DNA from: Nissolia schottii
Taxonomy: Eukaryota > Streptophyta > Magnoliopsida > Fabales > Fabaceae
Assembly (NCBI GenBank): GCA_003254905.1
Contig: QANU01032022.1
Coordinates: 55,111 to 119,110, forward strand
Reading direction: 5' to 3'
Length of the DNA: 64,000 bases
Part shown: positions 43,510-56,154 of the stretch, piece by piece
Numbering within the stretch: the stretch's first letter is position 1
Layout of the letters: every line of letters begins with the position of its first letter
Program-made: the position numbers and the translations under genes
The notes under the pieces: generated by a model
What the model saw: the letters and a program-made list of their open reading frames with translations, nothing else
Database searches by the model: none
Told to the model about the DNA's origin: nothing

Positions 43510-45067
43510 TGTTTGATTATTGATATGGGATAACCATCTGTTTGTATTGCCCGAGGGGGGTTTTGCTGAAAGCTTCTGCAAACTTTTTAACCAAAACCTA
43601 TTTTGGAGATCAAATGGCTGTATGAGTAGGGATGTTGTATGGAGAAAAAGTAATGTTTTCTTGTTTTCTATGACAAGATGTATCCTGCGCTGAGAAGATT
43701 CAAATTATGTATTCTTATAGAAACTTGGACTGATAATATTTTGTGAGATTTAGCCCTTGATTGAGACAAGGGTTGGCATTAGAATGCGCACGTGATGTTG
43801 CAGCTGTAAGGTTAACTCCTTTATTGGCACAACTGTGCTTAATAAGAATTAATTCTAATAACATGGGACTCATGAGGCCACTTCTCATGATGCGTGGAGT
43901 GAATTTTGAATGTTGCAAATCTGTTTTTACACTGTTTAGTGGCTAGAACCTTTTGCTATGATTTGTTAGGAATGTGTTACTTTCTACTTAAATTAATCCA
44001 TGAATTTCATTTTAAAAAAAAATGCTTAACCTCGCACAAGGGAAGAAAGGATGCAACATGCACACTGCCACCAGTTATGCATTGATTGAGAGGAGTCCAA
44101 TAAAATCTTCGTCAAGAAAATCTATTGGGCAACTAAAGTTTGTAAAAAGAAAAGAAAATTACAATTTTACACCAAATAATAGGTTCATCGTTCCATGACT
44201 GATCATGTGGCAATTGCAAAGCTTTATGAAGTCACCGCTGTTTCCACCTGTGTAAATGATTGGTGTTGAAAATCAAACTCAATATTTTTAAACTACTATT
44301 TTAGATCATGGAACTTGTTCTTCAAATTTGGGATCCTAATTCATTTGATTTTTCTTTGATCTAGGACTTAAGCAAAATGGAAGATGATATAACTGATAAG
44401 TCCGACTCAAAGCAACAGTCTTGGGCGTTACTTGCAATCTTGGATACTTTCTTGTAGAATAAGATTAGGTGTATGTCATGGTGCAAAACTCACGTTCTCT
44501 TTAGTAGATTCCTCGTTTGATATGTTGAGATTGAAAAGATAAGGTGTTTTTGCATTGTTAAGTGACTAACACCTTTCGCCATAATTTGTTTAGAATCTTT
44601 GGCGAATTTTGGGTGTTACTTGTAACCAATGATATTTTCTTGTTGACAAGTTATCTTCTCGGAGAAGGAAGAGAGCTAAATATTTGTGGCAACGTTGTTG
44701 GAATGCAACTTTCGCATCTTTAAAGGTAAATTTTTAGATAACTCAAACTTTAACAGCTAGTTTGTAACTTTTTTGAGAAATTGAAAAGCTTACTTCATTT
44801 ATAATTTTGAGAGATTGAAAAGTTTACCCCCATTTATAATTCTTTTAGCTTTTGTTTTGTTCTTAGGTATAGATGTTTCTTATCCTCTTATTTTATAATT
44901 TCTATAATTCTCTTCTCTTAAAGAAATTATTTTATTAAAAAACAATGTGCAGATGATGTTTAGTGGGCGTTATTAAAGCACACTATAAGGTAAAAGTTGA
45001 AATTGATGCTCTAAAACATTAAAATTAATTTACATTGGTGGCTGATTTTTTTTAATAATTGAAATGC
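43510..45067. other. 3' flank of PurH and spacer, nothing recognised
   Basis: AT-rich, with short open frames only. The first few hundred bases are presumably the PurH 3' UTR. No motifs or repeats that I can name. Confidence 0.6.
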
Positions 45068-46857
45068 GCTAAATTCTCTCAATTTGGAGAGGAGCAGGTA
45101 AAACCACAACACAACACTGGGGCACCCTTGGGGGAGGTACTCGGTCTAATGAAGCCCTTATCTAACAACTCTTGCAACTATTTCTGAAACTTCCGCAATT
45201 CGGCGGGAGCCATCTTATATGAATGTATGGAGATGGGTTGAACCCTTGGTTCTAATTCTATGCTGAAGTCTACTTCCCTTTCTGGCAGTTCCCTTGGGAG
45301 GTCACTGGGAAAGACGTCTGGGAACTCGCACACTACTGGTATCTGTGCGAAACTCGACCCTCCTTGTTTTTGTCCTCTTACCACTGCCAGATAGCTATTG
45401 CGACCCCAGTCGATCAACCGTAGGGCCTCCACGGATGACAACAGACTCTCCATGGTTAGGCAACTGTTGCCTTGAAACATAGGTATCTGGTCTCTTGAGC
45501 ACTTGAGACAAATGGTTTTAGCATGGCAATCCGCTGTAGCATGACATGACGCTAGTCAATCCATCCCTAAGATAACATCAAACTCTGACATGTCTAGAAC
45601 TATCAGATCTGCCACTGAGGTAATAAGCTTGACCCTAATCTCACAAGAGCGATAGACTAAGCACACTATGAGGGGTTCTCCTGACGGTGCTTTAACTTTG
45701 AACGGTCTCTCTAGGTGGGAAGGTGCTGCTTTAAAGTGAATAGCAAAAAACAGAGATATGTAGGATTGCATAGACCCTAGATCAAATAGAGCTAAGGCAT
45801 CAAAAGAACAAACTAAAACGATACTTGTGAGAACGACATTGGAGGCCTGAGCATCTTGGCTTGTCAAGGCATAAATGGAGGGGACTCCTCCTCCGTTGGT
45901 GCCTTGGACCCTAGAGTTTCTACTTCTTGGACCCTAGAGTTTATACTTCTCTACTTCTTTGCCCTCTTTGGTTTAGACCCTTGCCTCCAACACCTCTTCC
46001 TGCTGGAGCCATGGACCCCCAAAAGTTCCTGTCTAGTGTTGGCTGGTCTGGTTTCCTGGGCGAACAGATCGTTGAATGGAGGCTGCATGCATGTTAGGAC
46101 AGTCTCTCCTCATATGGCCTTCTCTTCCACACTCGAAACATCCTGAAGTACCAAGCCGGCAAGGGCCAAGGTGGCGTTTCCTGCAGGTCGGACAAATGGG
46201 AAAAAGGATTTCCGCCCTGAGGACTGTGCCCCTGATTGTTGGCTTTTTCTATTTTGAGCTATGGTGGCTAGACAGATTGGGGTGGGCTCCGAGAAAGCAG
46301 CCCACCCAGGAAAAGTCCGTTGTGGGCCTTGTTGGTTTGGGCACATCCTTGTGCTGGTGCTCGTGAAGGCCCTTTGAGCCATCAAGCTAGTCTCGGTCCG
46401 GATGGTAGTGTTCACTATCTCTAGGTAGGATGACCTATCCACATGCGCGGACAAACCCACTTTGTACTAGGTGGGGAAGCCACCTACAAATCGTCGGACT
46501 TTCTCTCAATCTATCATCATGAGTTAGTTAGAAGCTTGGCTGAGGTGGGTGATGCGCTCATCAAAACCTACCATTGTCATCCTTGGAGTGAGCTTTAACT
46601 ACAGGAACTCATTCACTAGACGATTCATGATACTAGTAGGGAGAAACCTTTCACGGAGCTCAGTGGAAAACTCTTCCCATGAGAGCAGAGGTTTGCCCTC
46701 ACCCCCTGCTCTTCTTTAATCCATTGTACCATGTGTCACATGGCTAGTTAGCTGGTATCCTGCCAGTTCGACTGCCTAGGAGGAAGAGACGTGGAACGTC
46801 TCTGCCATCTGTTCAATCTGGAAAAGGAATACCAGGGGGTTCTCTACTAAAGCGTTA
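45068..46857 (-). pseudogene. Ty3/gypsy gag-pol fragment (Tekay/Del-like)
   Basis: On the minus strand: part of gag (about 46857-46400), a zinc knuckle with CFECGREGH (about 46145-46115), an aspartic protease region (45867-45556; the usual D-[ST]-G reads DLGS, so the active site is damaged) with VILGMD, and the protease-RT linker FPDVFPSDLP ... YKMAPAEL (45480-45178). The sequence breaks off in the first part of reverse transcriptase near 45068. Many stops and frame changes occur. The gag end is interrupted by the LTR starting at 46858. Confidence 0.75.
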
Positions 46858-47213
46858 TGAAACACCCCTAGCTAACTGCATACACTCAAGCCGTACGCAA
46901 TGCTCGCCAGGTTATTTACTCTCTGGTGATTCCTTTATGCTTTTCGAAATTAGTGGTTCTAGAAAATAAGGACCCATTTTTTTTTTCCATCGTTTGTACA
47001 GAAACTTCATAACATAGGAGCCGTGAGTGCGAAGAAATATTATGGCTAATGATAACACTCTTAGGCTTGGGATCGTGCATACATTATATATTACAAGTTC
47101 AGAGGGTCCATCACATACATACACAGAAAGTAGTAGAGTGGTATCAATATTACAATACATAAGTACCAACAGTTCATTTATTCATTATACTAATTATTCT
47201 TCTTGAAAGCCCT

Positions 47214-47279
47214 TCATGGTTCCTCAGCAGGTTCAGCAGCATCAGCATAGTAAGGGTCGTCATAAGTTCCTGGAGCCAT
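47214..47279 (-). other. Conserved LTR micro-ORF, 21 codons (F1)
   Basis: An ATG at the conserved block (GTTCTCACTCCCACTCGTTTATG on minus, split here by position 47279) opens a frame beginning MAPGTYDDPYYADAAEP and ending in TGA. Acidic like the others. Confidence 0.35.
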
Positions 47280-47351
47280 AAACGAGTGGGAGTGAGAACG
47301 GTAGGTTCTCAGTGGGTAATATTCTAACGCGGCTTTATATTCCTCGATTAC

Positions 47352-48851
47352 TGACACACACCAAAAAGTCGTTAATTTCAGTATGCGATCAAATAATAAT
47401 TTATAAAACTAAATTAACCCCAAAAACGTAGTAAAGGTGGCTAACCTAGGTCGTCTCTCAAGGAAGCAATTAGAACCAATTAAAAGTTACACTAAATTGG
47501 GGGTTTGAAGTGATTGAATTTAAAATAAAAGAAAATTAAAACAAATAAATAAACAATGATAAAAGACAATATCCTGCATACGGCTTTTCTAGATCAAGGA
47601 TTAATTGTCATTGGTTCCTAATTAATTATTCATAAGAGGGATGTTGTTTATTAGTTGAAATCTCTAACTAATACGCAATTCACTTAAGAGACTATGATCG
47701 TCAATCCTCTAAGCATTTATTGATACAGGAATTAAAACTAAGATCTCAACATTTAAAACCCATATCAATTATGTTCCAATTGCACAACCTAATTAAATCT
47801 AATTAGTTCCCCCAAAAAGTTTCCAAATCCTAAATTAATAAATCATACAATCGTCAAGATCTATCAACCTAGAATTAACCCTAACCAATAACATGCGATC
47901 ACTATATTACTAATTCGGGGTGGAACAAATCATGAATAAACATTAAGCACAAGACCTCGAATTAACCCTAATCTCGAGTATATTAAGAAACTACTCCTAC
48001 ATGGGTGGAGGATAAAAACTCATAATAAATAAAAATAATAAGAGAGCAACAAATAATGGAGAATTGAAATAACAAAACCTGAAAACAATAACAGAAGGAA
48101 TTCGCAAATAGTTGGGAGCTTGCGTTGTCAATGCGAGCGCTCCAACAATCCTTGAAGAACTAATAATTAAGTACTACTAACATAAACCTAAAGTGCATAA
48201 AATAAAAGAGAAAAGTACAGAAAATAAAAGTGGAGACTGAGTATGAAGTTCTCTCCTTATTGTTGAGAGAGGATTTCTATTTATAGAGGATTGGCACAAA
48301 GTGGGAGTAAATCCCACACTATCAGCATAATAGTTAGTAAAATCGCGATAACTTCGGCTACATATATCGGATTGAGGTAATTCAAATCTCCAATTAAAGC
48401 TAAGAGATAGATCTACAACTTTGTAGTTGACATAAAATCAAGATTCAATCTCTATTCTGGTGCAAAATCCGTGGCAAAGTAAGCACTAAAAATCCTCAAC
48501 AAATCTTTGACCAAATCTTTTGGAATTTGAATTCAATCTTGCATTTATTGGTCCAAATCTCCTCTTCAAATCTCTTCTTTAAAATATATATCTTATCAAC
48601 TCTCCTTTACATCTTCAATGATCCTCTTTACAATTTATTTTCTGCAATAAAAAAGAAAACTAAAAAAGAACAAAAGAAATCTACACATTAAATTCTAAGA
48701 TAAAAAATAGTGCTTTAAATTGCGTTTTTCTAAATTTCTCACAAAAGAGAATAGTGTGCAAAACATATTAATTAAGCATTAAAACCACACATTTTTAGTA
48801 TGCAATGTTCAATTATAGAATAATAAAATAGGGTACAAAATCCACCTATCA
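47352..48851 (-). mobile_element. Solo LTR of family D (copy D2), nested in F1
   Basis: The ends match those of D1 at 14890-16631 (TGACACACACC ... CCACCTATCA on plus). A TATA box lies near 48285 (CTATAAATAG on minus). It is about 240 bp shorter than D1, partly because it lacks the GC-rich tandem array. No coding. Confidence 0.65.
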
Positions 48852-49967
48852 AATATTCTCCAAGCCGCTTAGAGAATTATCTAGGTGTACATGCATACTA
48901 ATCCCCTACTGTTTATTTTCTTGGTCCTAGGCCCTGAGCAGCTTTATCTAGGTTACTAGGTGATTAGGCTACTAATCTTGTCATTACCTAAGCTTCTTGC
49001 TTGTTAACTTTACGTTACTGCTAGAGACATAATAGTCATCTTGGGACGTTCCCTTGACGATACATAATTCATAAACATATATAGATACATACTTACCTCC
49101 ATACGTACTGGCATACATACATACATTCATTCATTCATACATGTAACTATATAGTGCATGAGGGAATCTGGGTATCTCTTATGCGCCTTGTGGATGCATC
49201 CTTCTTAGTTGTTTCACCTTTGTAACCGTAGCCTCGGTTACAACCTCCTTCTATTCCCTATCGTGTCGACCCGGCAGCGCTCTAACCGATGTGGTAGCTA
49301 ACCACGTAAGGCTCATAGGAGGAAGAAATAAACACGATAGGTACCATTATCCCCTTACCAGGATGGCGAGGGATCGACCATTGGACTCGATCAGGTATGG
49401 ACACACTTCTCTGTACTTTTCTCTTTTCTGGGGCCCCCTTCTTCAGGACTTGTCCTGTTCTGTTTGCTCTCAGGCCTTGGCCTGTTCTTTTTTACTCTCA
49501 GGCCTTGGCCTGTTCTCTTTATGTCAGGCCTTGGCCCCGTTACTATCATGATTAAGTCTCTCTACCTGCGTTGCTTTTAACCAATCCAACTTACCGAATT
49601 GGTGAGGGGCGTGTCTGTAAGACGTGCCAAGAAAATAGGGATCTTCCTAATCATATAACTACATACTCTAGCTAAGGTCGTCCGAGTCCTTGGTGACTGG
49701 AGCCTTTATACACTACTTTATTCCTTAGGGTTCAATTATGTAACTTTGACTTTACGTGAATACCTCTAATTATCTACGGTCGTCCTAACTCATATGATGG
49801 TCGTTTCCTCATGATGCATGCTTTCATGTGCAATAATAGGCATACCCTTACTCATTGGATCCCTTAGAACCACTAAAGTCTCAAGTCCTTTAGGTTTCAT
49901 TCGAATGGCTAGGGTTACATTCGAATGAATTCCTGATAACTCTTTCATTCGACTGACCTGGGGATTC

Positions 49968-49968
49968 N
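49968..49968. other. Single ambiguous base (N) at an LTR-LTR junction
   Basis: The only N in the window. The left side matches a minus-oriented LTR up to GGGATTC; the right side belongs to a plus-oriented LTR. Confidence 0.95.
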
Positions 49969-50376
49969 AGAAGTTAGTAAGGGTTAAAGAAGAAATATTC
50001 CTATTAGCCCTTAAGATAGGATTGTGGAATAATGTAATTACAGTACCAAACTATGTGTGTACTGAATCTAATACAGCTTATGTAAATTGTTATGAGTATA
50101 TGTCATGGACCACTTGCCTGCTTATTGCTTTGATGTTGTTACGATGAATAATTATCCGTTAAGCATAACACTTTATCTTTTGCCTTATAAATTCTATCTA
50201 ATGCGTGACTCCTATTTTATATATAAAGATGTAGTTTCAAAATGGTCCATATTTTATAACTAAGAAATATTTTCAAAGTTAAAAGTAAGGCTAAAAGTAA
50301 CCCAACCAAAGCAGATAACAACCTAGTAAACATTGCTCATGACTATAGCATAAGCAGTTAGATAGGGCATTTCAAA
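49969..50376 (+). mobile_element. 3' end of a plus-strand Ty3/gypsy LTR
   Basis: ATAACAACCTAGTAAAC ... AGCATAAGCAGTTAGATAGG and the terminal GGGCATTTCA match the 3' ends of the plus-strand LTRs at 27365 and 54901. The 5' part is missing beyond the N. Confidence 0.6.
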
Positions 50377-50616
50377 ATGGGTGTTGTCACACGATGTGGC
50401 GTTGATAAAAGGTCTCTTGCATGTCATGATACCCTGAGGGTGCAACCAAGACTTTGTTAAGAATGAGTATTTAAAAAGACATTAACTCTGGACGGATGAC
50501 TGACTCTTCTAAGGGTTTCAGGTACCACTGCATCCGGTACACATGGGCGCACTTTGATTCGTATAGTTATGGCAACACTTGAACTCCCTATGCTCTAGAT
50601 AACTAAGGGAAGCCTA

Positions 50617-50630
50617 TGGCTCTGATACCA
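50617..50630 (-). other. tRNA-iMet primer-binding site of the family E retrotransposon
   Basis: The minus strand reads TGGTATCAGAGCCA three bases after the LTR end (ATGACA). The non-coding leader of the element continues to about 50377. Confidence 0.7.
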
Positions 50631-50633
50631 CTT

Positions 50634-52140
50634 TGTCATGCCCTAACTTAGGATGTGACTGCACGTAGGGCTGCTGCCCTACAGAAGCTTCGACGTGGCA
50701 TACTAAATATGCATGAAAGGCTTTATAAAGAAAATAAATAACTTTATAAAATATCATATAACTGGTTCAATTTCAAAATACTGAGTTACATAATATCTGA
50801 CATCATAATTGAAAATAAAATGCTAAAATATTAAATGAAAGATCTTGCCCTAGACACCTGGAGCATATCTAACATGACTCTGGTAGGCCCCACTGCAAAG
50901 CGGAGCTTAACACTGACGTTGAATCCTCGCATGTACTAGGCGAGGGGGATGTTCTCACTGTCCTCTACTGTATCTGAAAATGATATTGACAGAGGGGTGA
51001 GTTTGTCATCTCAGTGGTGGGTACCTCGGTACCACACAAACAACATATACTGCATATAGCTATGGCATATACTGAGTAAATAAATATAGCATAAATACTG
51101 AAGCAAATCTGAATAGTAGGTGTAAAATTGTTGAAAAGTAAATAATGCCACTAAAAAGTAAATTGTTGAAAAGTAAATCTAAGTTGTACAATGTATGCCC
51201 GCCTCCCTGGAGGAGGGGCGCGAGGAGAGATGCCTCTCAATCCTCGAATTCAAGGGAACCTCGGCTCGACCTTGCTTCACTAGGATAAGTCCCGGGTGGT
51301 TCTGGTACGCGCAACACAGATATCTGTGAAGGTATGCATACCCTAAGTTTGAGGAGCCTGACACTCATATAATCTACTGATTCTGGAAGGGCGTGCATGC
51401 CATAATATGAGGAGCCTGGCACTCATAGCTATCTACTACTGAGTTTGATTAACGAGGTCATTGGCCTTGTACTATTCCAGGTCATCAATCCTATGATCTA
51501 CTGTTTGTAAAGTCTTTTAAGTGAACTATCTTGATTACCCAAGTTGTTAGGACCTATGTCTACCAATTATGATGGGGGTGTCCTAGTTAGTTAATCTTAT
51601 TTACTCGTCCAGGATCAAGGACTGAGGTTCCATACTTAGGGGAGGATTCCCAAGTAAGAGAAGTGCGTCACAATAGACAACTTAAGTACCAAGTCTTGCC
51701 TTGCCAGAACCTGCCCTTAGTTAGGGTCCATTCCTTAACCGAAGTCTTTATTAAAGTCTGTTATGTAATCCTAACCAATCAATTCTAAGGGATATCATGC
51801 CTATAGTCTTAAGTCGCTACCCTATCATAGCATAAACACATCATAAATATCATATCATGTAAGCATGGCATCTGTCAACTACTAAGCATATGTGTATGTG
51901 TATATATATAATAATAAAATGTTATAATGCACAATTAACTCTATTAACGGACCACCAAAGTTGAACCATCTGCACGCCGAGACCTCCACCCACCAGGAAC
52001 GTCATGGAACTGATAAGCACTGTAACTGGGGGCTCCAAGCGGCATGATGTTGGCACCCCTAGGTGAAGACAGTGCATACTTCAAAAAAAGAGAGAAGAAA
52101 TTGAGCAGGAACTCCATTTTAGAGAAAAGAGGAGTCTGAA
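50634..52140 (-). mobile_element. LTR of family E, interrupted by LTR C
   Basis: On minus it ends ...GGCATGACA next to the primer-binding site. Related sequence is at 33975-34900. The LTR is split by the solo LTR at 52141-54901 and appears to resume at 54907-55042, where a TATA box in CACTTATATATAGAGC (minus) is found. No coding frame of note. Confidence 0.6.
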
Positions 52141-54901
52141 TGTAACATCCTGCTTTTTTCCTTAGTAAAAGGTTTGCGAAAATGGAAATAAAATACTTTC
52201 TAAATCAAGTTAGCAAGGTTAGGAGAGGAGTTTTTAGGTTAAAAAATGTCTGTCGAACATAAGGTTCTGTCGTTTTGCGAAATTCCACAGACAGCGGAAT
52301 TGTTATTTTCGATCACTGGAATTTAACGACGCATCAAAGGTAACTGTGAAGAATACTCTATCGGATAAAGACTCACAAATGTCTTTGGCTGACTTAAATT
52401 CCATGTTAAGGAAAATTAGGGGATTGCGGTGGTATGCTTGGAATATTTTTCGGACGACCGTGCGCAATGCACCGGGACAGCGAACAACCAAACACGAGCA
52501 AACGGGACTGGGAGGAGCCCAAAATCTGAATACCCCACGTGATGCAATCAGATTTTTTTAGAAAAATTAATAAAATAAAGGTTACTATCCATGATGTGAC
52601 CTTTTATTTATCTAAATTAATTAAGTAATTAATTAATTAAATTACCAATGGCATAATGGTAATTTTAGAAAGGGTAAAATGGGAATTTCGGGGGCAAATT
52701 TCGTGGCTATAAATAGCCATGCCTCAGCCCTTTGAGTTACACCCAAAATCCTCTTGGAATAGCTGAAACTCTGCTTGGGTGCGCTGAGGTCAAGCTGCTG
52801 AAAGCTCGACACAAGCTAGGATGAAGCTTTGTGCTTGGAGGACTACCCTCCCACACCCTCTTCACCATAACCAGCCCCTAAGGAAGTGGGTAAACTTAGC
52901 TTTCTCACTTCCTTGGTGGCTTATGTGTGCTTATGTTTGATTCTGTGTAATTCTGAGAACTGTTGGATATTCTGTTAGATGTGCTAGGCTTAGGTGTTAT
53001 AGATGATTTGGATATGTTATTTGAGCTGAAATATGTCGTATAATGGTTGTTGGAACTTGTGGAAGAGCCCAAAGAAGTGAGCATGGGAAAAGATGGAAAA
53101 GGAAGCAAGAAAGTAAAGGAGGATGCTTAAGTTGCGCCCAAGGAGCTGAGCGGCCTCTGGCTGGGACTTGGCTGTTAGGTTGGAAAATGTTTCTGAACTG
53201 GGCAAGATTCAGGGACCGCTGAGCGGCCTGAAACTTGATGGTCCCATGGAGACCTGGACAGGGGTGACGAAGTGAACCGGGATTTCCTGGGGATGTTAAC
53301 CAACCCAGGAAACTCTAGGTTGTCGAGCTAACCTAAGCCAGGGAACAAATGTTTATGAAAACTATCTTGGGCCATATATTTCCAACAAGCATTAGTTGTA
53401 GAATGAATGTGGAACTGTATGGTGTATGTGGAACATTGAATATGGTTATGGTAATGCATCATGAGGACAGGGTTGTCACGTATGTGTTAGGACAAACTTA
53501 GATAACTAGGAGGTAATCACTTAATGTTTAAAGATCATAATGGAATGCTAGGGAACAAGTGGTGTTCTAAGAAGGCTCCGACCACTATGCGTTCGGTGTA
53601 CCTTAAGACAAGTACATGGTTATATAATAGGAAGTCCCTATCTCTTGGCACGTCTATGGACAAAAGGTGGACTGGTTAATGATGATGAAAGAAAAGAAAG
53701 GAAAGAAAGCAAAGAATGAATGAATAAACGAGGGTAACGTCACACCTAAGCAATGATAATAATAATGATAGTGATGAATGAGTGCATTCTTGGTTGCGTC
53801 ACAAGGGCCAGCCCCGCGCCGTCCCTCAAGATGGATGGTTTACCCTACTGATGGTCGATAGTGGATCCAAGTTCTCCATTGGTGGTTTGCAACCACTTAG
53901 GATAAAAAGCTACCTGGTCGTCGTCAGTATGGGAAATGAAGCGGTTGTAGCCGGAAGGCCATGACTACAAGAGTGGCGGACTAACGGTAACAAGAAGGAC
54001 GCAACCCCAGTTCATCAGTTAGCCGGAAGCGTAAGAGAACCTCAGTTTCCCCATGCATAAGACACATGATGAATGAGTATGTGATGAATGAACGTATGAA
54101 TGTAAGTATATGAAAGTATGTTTATGCTATAAGTACCGTCAAGAGAACGTTCGAGACGGAATATGTATACGCGCTACGAAGTATGAAAGTAAAGATAAAA
54201 AGGACGAGAACCTAGATAAGAAAAGACTAGATCCCCCGTCACCTAATAAAGTAGATAAAGCTGCTCAGTATCTAGGCAACAGATAATAATCAGTAGGAAG
54301 TTAGGGTTCATGAACACGTAGTGATCTCCTGAGCGGTCTGCTTTCATAAGTGAGATAAAGAAGTAACATCACGCTAAGGTACCCCACTGAGGACGAACAT
54401 TCTCACCCCCACTCACTCATGATTCCAGGGGCAGACGAGAGCTATGAGGAGCAGCAGGAGGAGCCATGAGGGAAGAAGCAACATGGAGGACGAGACACCA
54501 AGGTCACGAAGACAGATAATAGAGTAGTGCGGATCTTTTGTTATAAGAATGAACTATGTATTGTAATGAATATTTTCTGTGTAAATGAACTACTATAAAT
54601 ACTATGTGCCTTGTTGTAAATCCCTGTGATGGACCACATGTTTGTCTCTCTATATATTTATACTGTAATTGGTGATCGTAAGCCCAAGGCTCTATCGCTT
54701 GTCTTATGTCCAACTTGATTCACACACAACTCATAATTTAGTAATGAATCACAAGTAGAAAAATTTAAAATTGGTTCATATTTTCTTTAACCAAGTATTT
54801 TCAAAAATAATGAAGGAATATGAGTATTCCCACTGATGGATTAACAATCTAGTGAGCGTTGCAAACGACTTAAGCGTAAGTAGTTAACTAGGGGTGTTAC
54901 A
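52141..54901 (+). mobile_element. Long solo LTR (copy C) nested in LTR E
   Basis: TGTAACATCCTGC ... GGGGTGTTACA, 2761 bp, flanked by the perfect 5-bp duplication CTGAA (52136-52140 and 54902-54906). No gag or pol. It shares long segments with copy A (14084-18841) in reverse orientation. Short GCTGAGCGG-type motifs are present around 53150-53230. Confidence 0.85.
54419..54469 (+). other. Conserved LTR micro-ORF, 16 codons (copy C)
   Basis: ATTCTCACCCCCACTCACTC immediately precedes the ATG; the frame reads MIPGADESYEEQQEEP then TGA. It is closely similar to the micro-ORF of copy A (MLPGADEGYDEQHKEQ). Confidence 0.4.
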
Positions 54902-55042
54902 CTGAAGCTCTGAGCGAGTTGAAAAGGGGAGAGGAGAGCTCTATATATAAGTGGAGAGGTGGCCAAAAGGGCGGGTTAGGCCCTCTCCTGACCCAAGGGT
55001 GCACGATTAGGGTTTTTTGATCAGCAGCAGTGCGTTGCAATG

Positions 55043-55617
55043 TGTAACACCCTAGCTAGCCAGTTTACGCTTAAGTCGTAAGCAATGCTTACTAGGTTGT
55101 TATCTACTTGGTAGGAATACTTATAGTCCTTAATTACTTTTGAAAAATAATTCTTTACCCCAAAATATGGACCAATTTGAAAATTTCTTAACTGATTTTA
55201 CGTATCATAAAATTAGAAGCCACACATGTATAGAATCATATAATACAAACGATAGAGCCTTAAGGCATAGCGATCATCAGGCAAAAAAAATGACAATCAA
55301 ACAAATAGGCAAACAATACCAAGTGGTCCATCATACATATCATCAATAATTTACAGTAGTTTAAGATACATACAACATCGTTCAGATAATGACAGCAACA
55401 TATAAAGCTAGGGACTAATGGAATACTATCCATTGAGTCCATACAAAAGTATCATTGTAGACTATATAAATATAAGCAACAACTCCGCTACTACTCCGCC
55501 TAATCATCCTCTGGATCTTCTGCTGGGTCCTCATCCTCCTCTTCCGAGTCCATCTCCATCGGGTCCTCCTCGTCAGAGTCCTCCACTACATCCTCGGGGG
55601 AGTCATAAGCTAGTTAG
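55043..55617 (-). mobile_element. Ty3/gypsy LTR 3' part
   Basis: It begins TGTAACACCCTAGCTAGC (the LTR 3' end on minus), preceded by CAATG, a possible target duplication whose partner was not found. It contains an acidic minus-strand frame (about 55490-55615, DSEEEDEDPAED). It passes into another LTR copy near 55617. Confidence 0.55.
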
Positions 55618-56154
55618 TTGGCCTATGCTTAAGGCATAAGCCTTCCAGACTAGGTGGTGATCTTCTAGTGCTGTGAACTATTACTGTTCTAAGTTATCTT
55701 TCCAAACTAGGGTTTATAAAAATATGGGCCAATTTGAAATTTCTTTCGTAAGTACTGCTGCTAGAAAATAAAGAGCCATACGCGTAATACATCGCTTAAC
55801 GACCAAGAGATAAAGGAAGTGCGAATACATACCTGTCGTATGGTAGCGGTTGACAGAGTGCACATAAGGGCCCAAAAGTCACACATACACAACTATATAC
55901 TCATAATTCAAAAGTACAGTTTTTACTACGAAATTATACATACATACATTTCCATACACACACAAGCTAGCATAATACATACACATATATAAACCGAACC
56001 TACATACGCGGATGGGAACTACTCATTCCGTGTACCGCACAAGTCTACCTCTATTAGCACTATCAGGGTCCTGCTGCTGGCTACTCATCGGAATCACCCT
56101 CCTGCTCCGTTGGGTCCTCCTCCCCTGCAAGCTCGTCTTGACTAGACAGTTCGA

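Larger units (their letters stand above)
46858..49967 (-). mobile_element. Ty3/gypsy LTR (F1), truncated, with nested LTR
   Basis: It starts TGAAACACCCC (the LTR 3' end on minus) inside the gag relic and contains the nested D2 LTR (47352-48851). Its 49100-49960 part matches 56900-57770 of the LTR F2 closely, including the GGCCTTGGCCTGTTCT repeats at 49440-49530. It stops at an N (49968) exactly where the match to F2 stops. Confidence 0.65.

Noticed and set aside
43715-43946. Short frames after PurH
   Set aside because: They lie in the 3' flank with no protein-like features.
50617-50630. tRNA gene fragment
   Set aside because: The match is only the 14-base primer-binding complement next to an LTR end; no tRNA cloverleaf is present.
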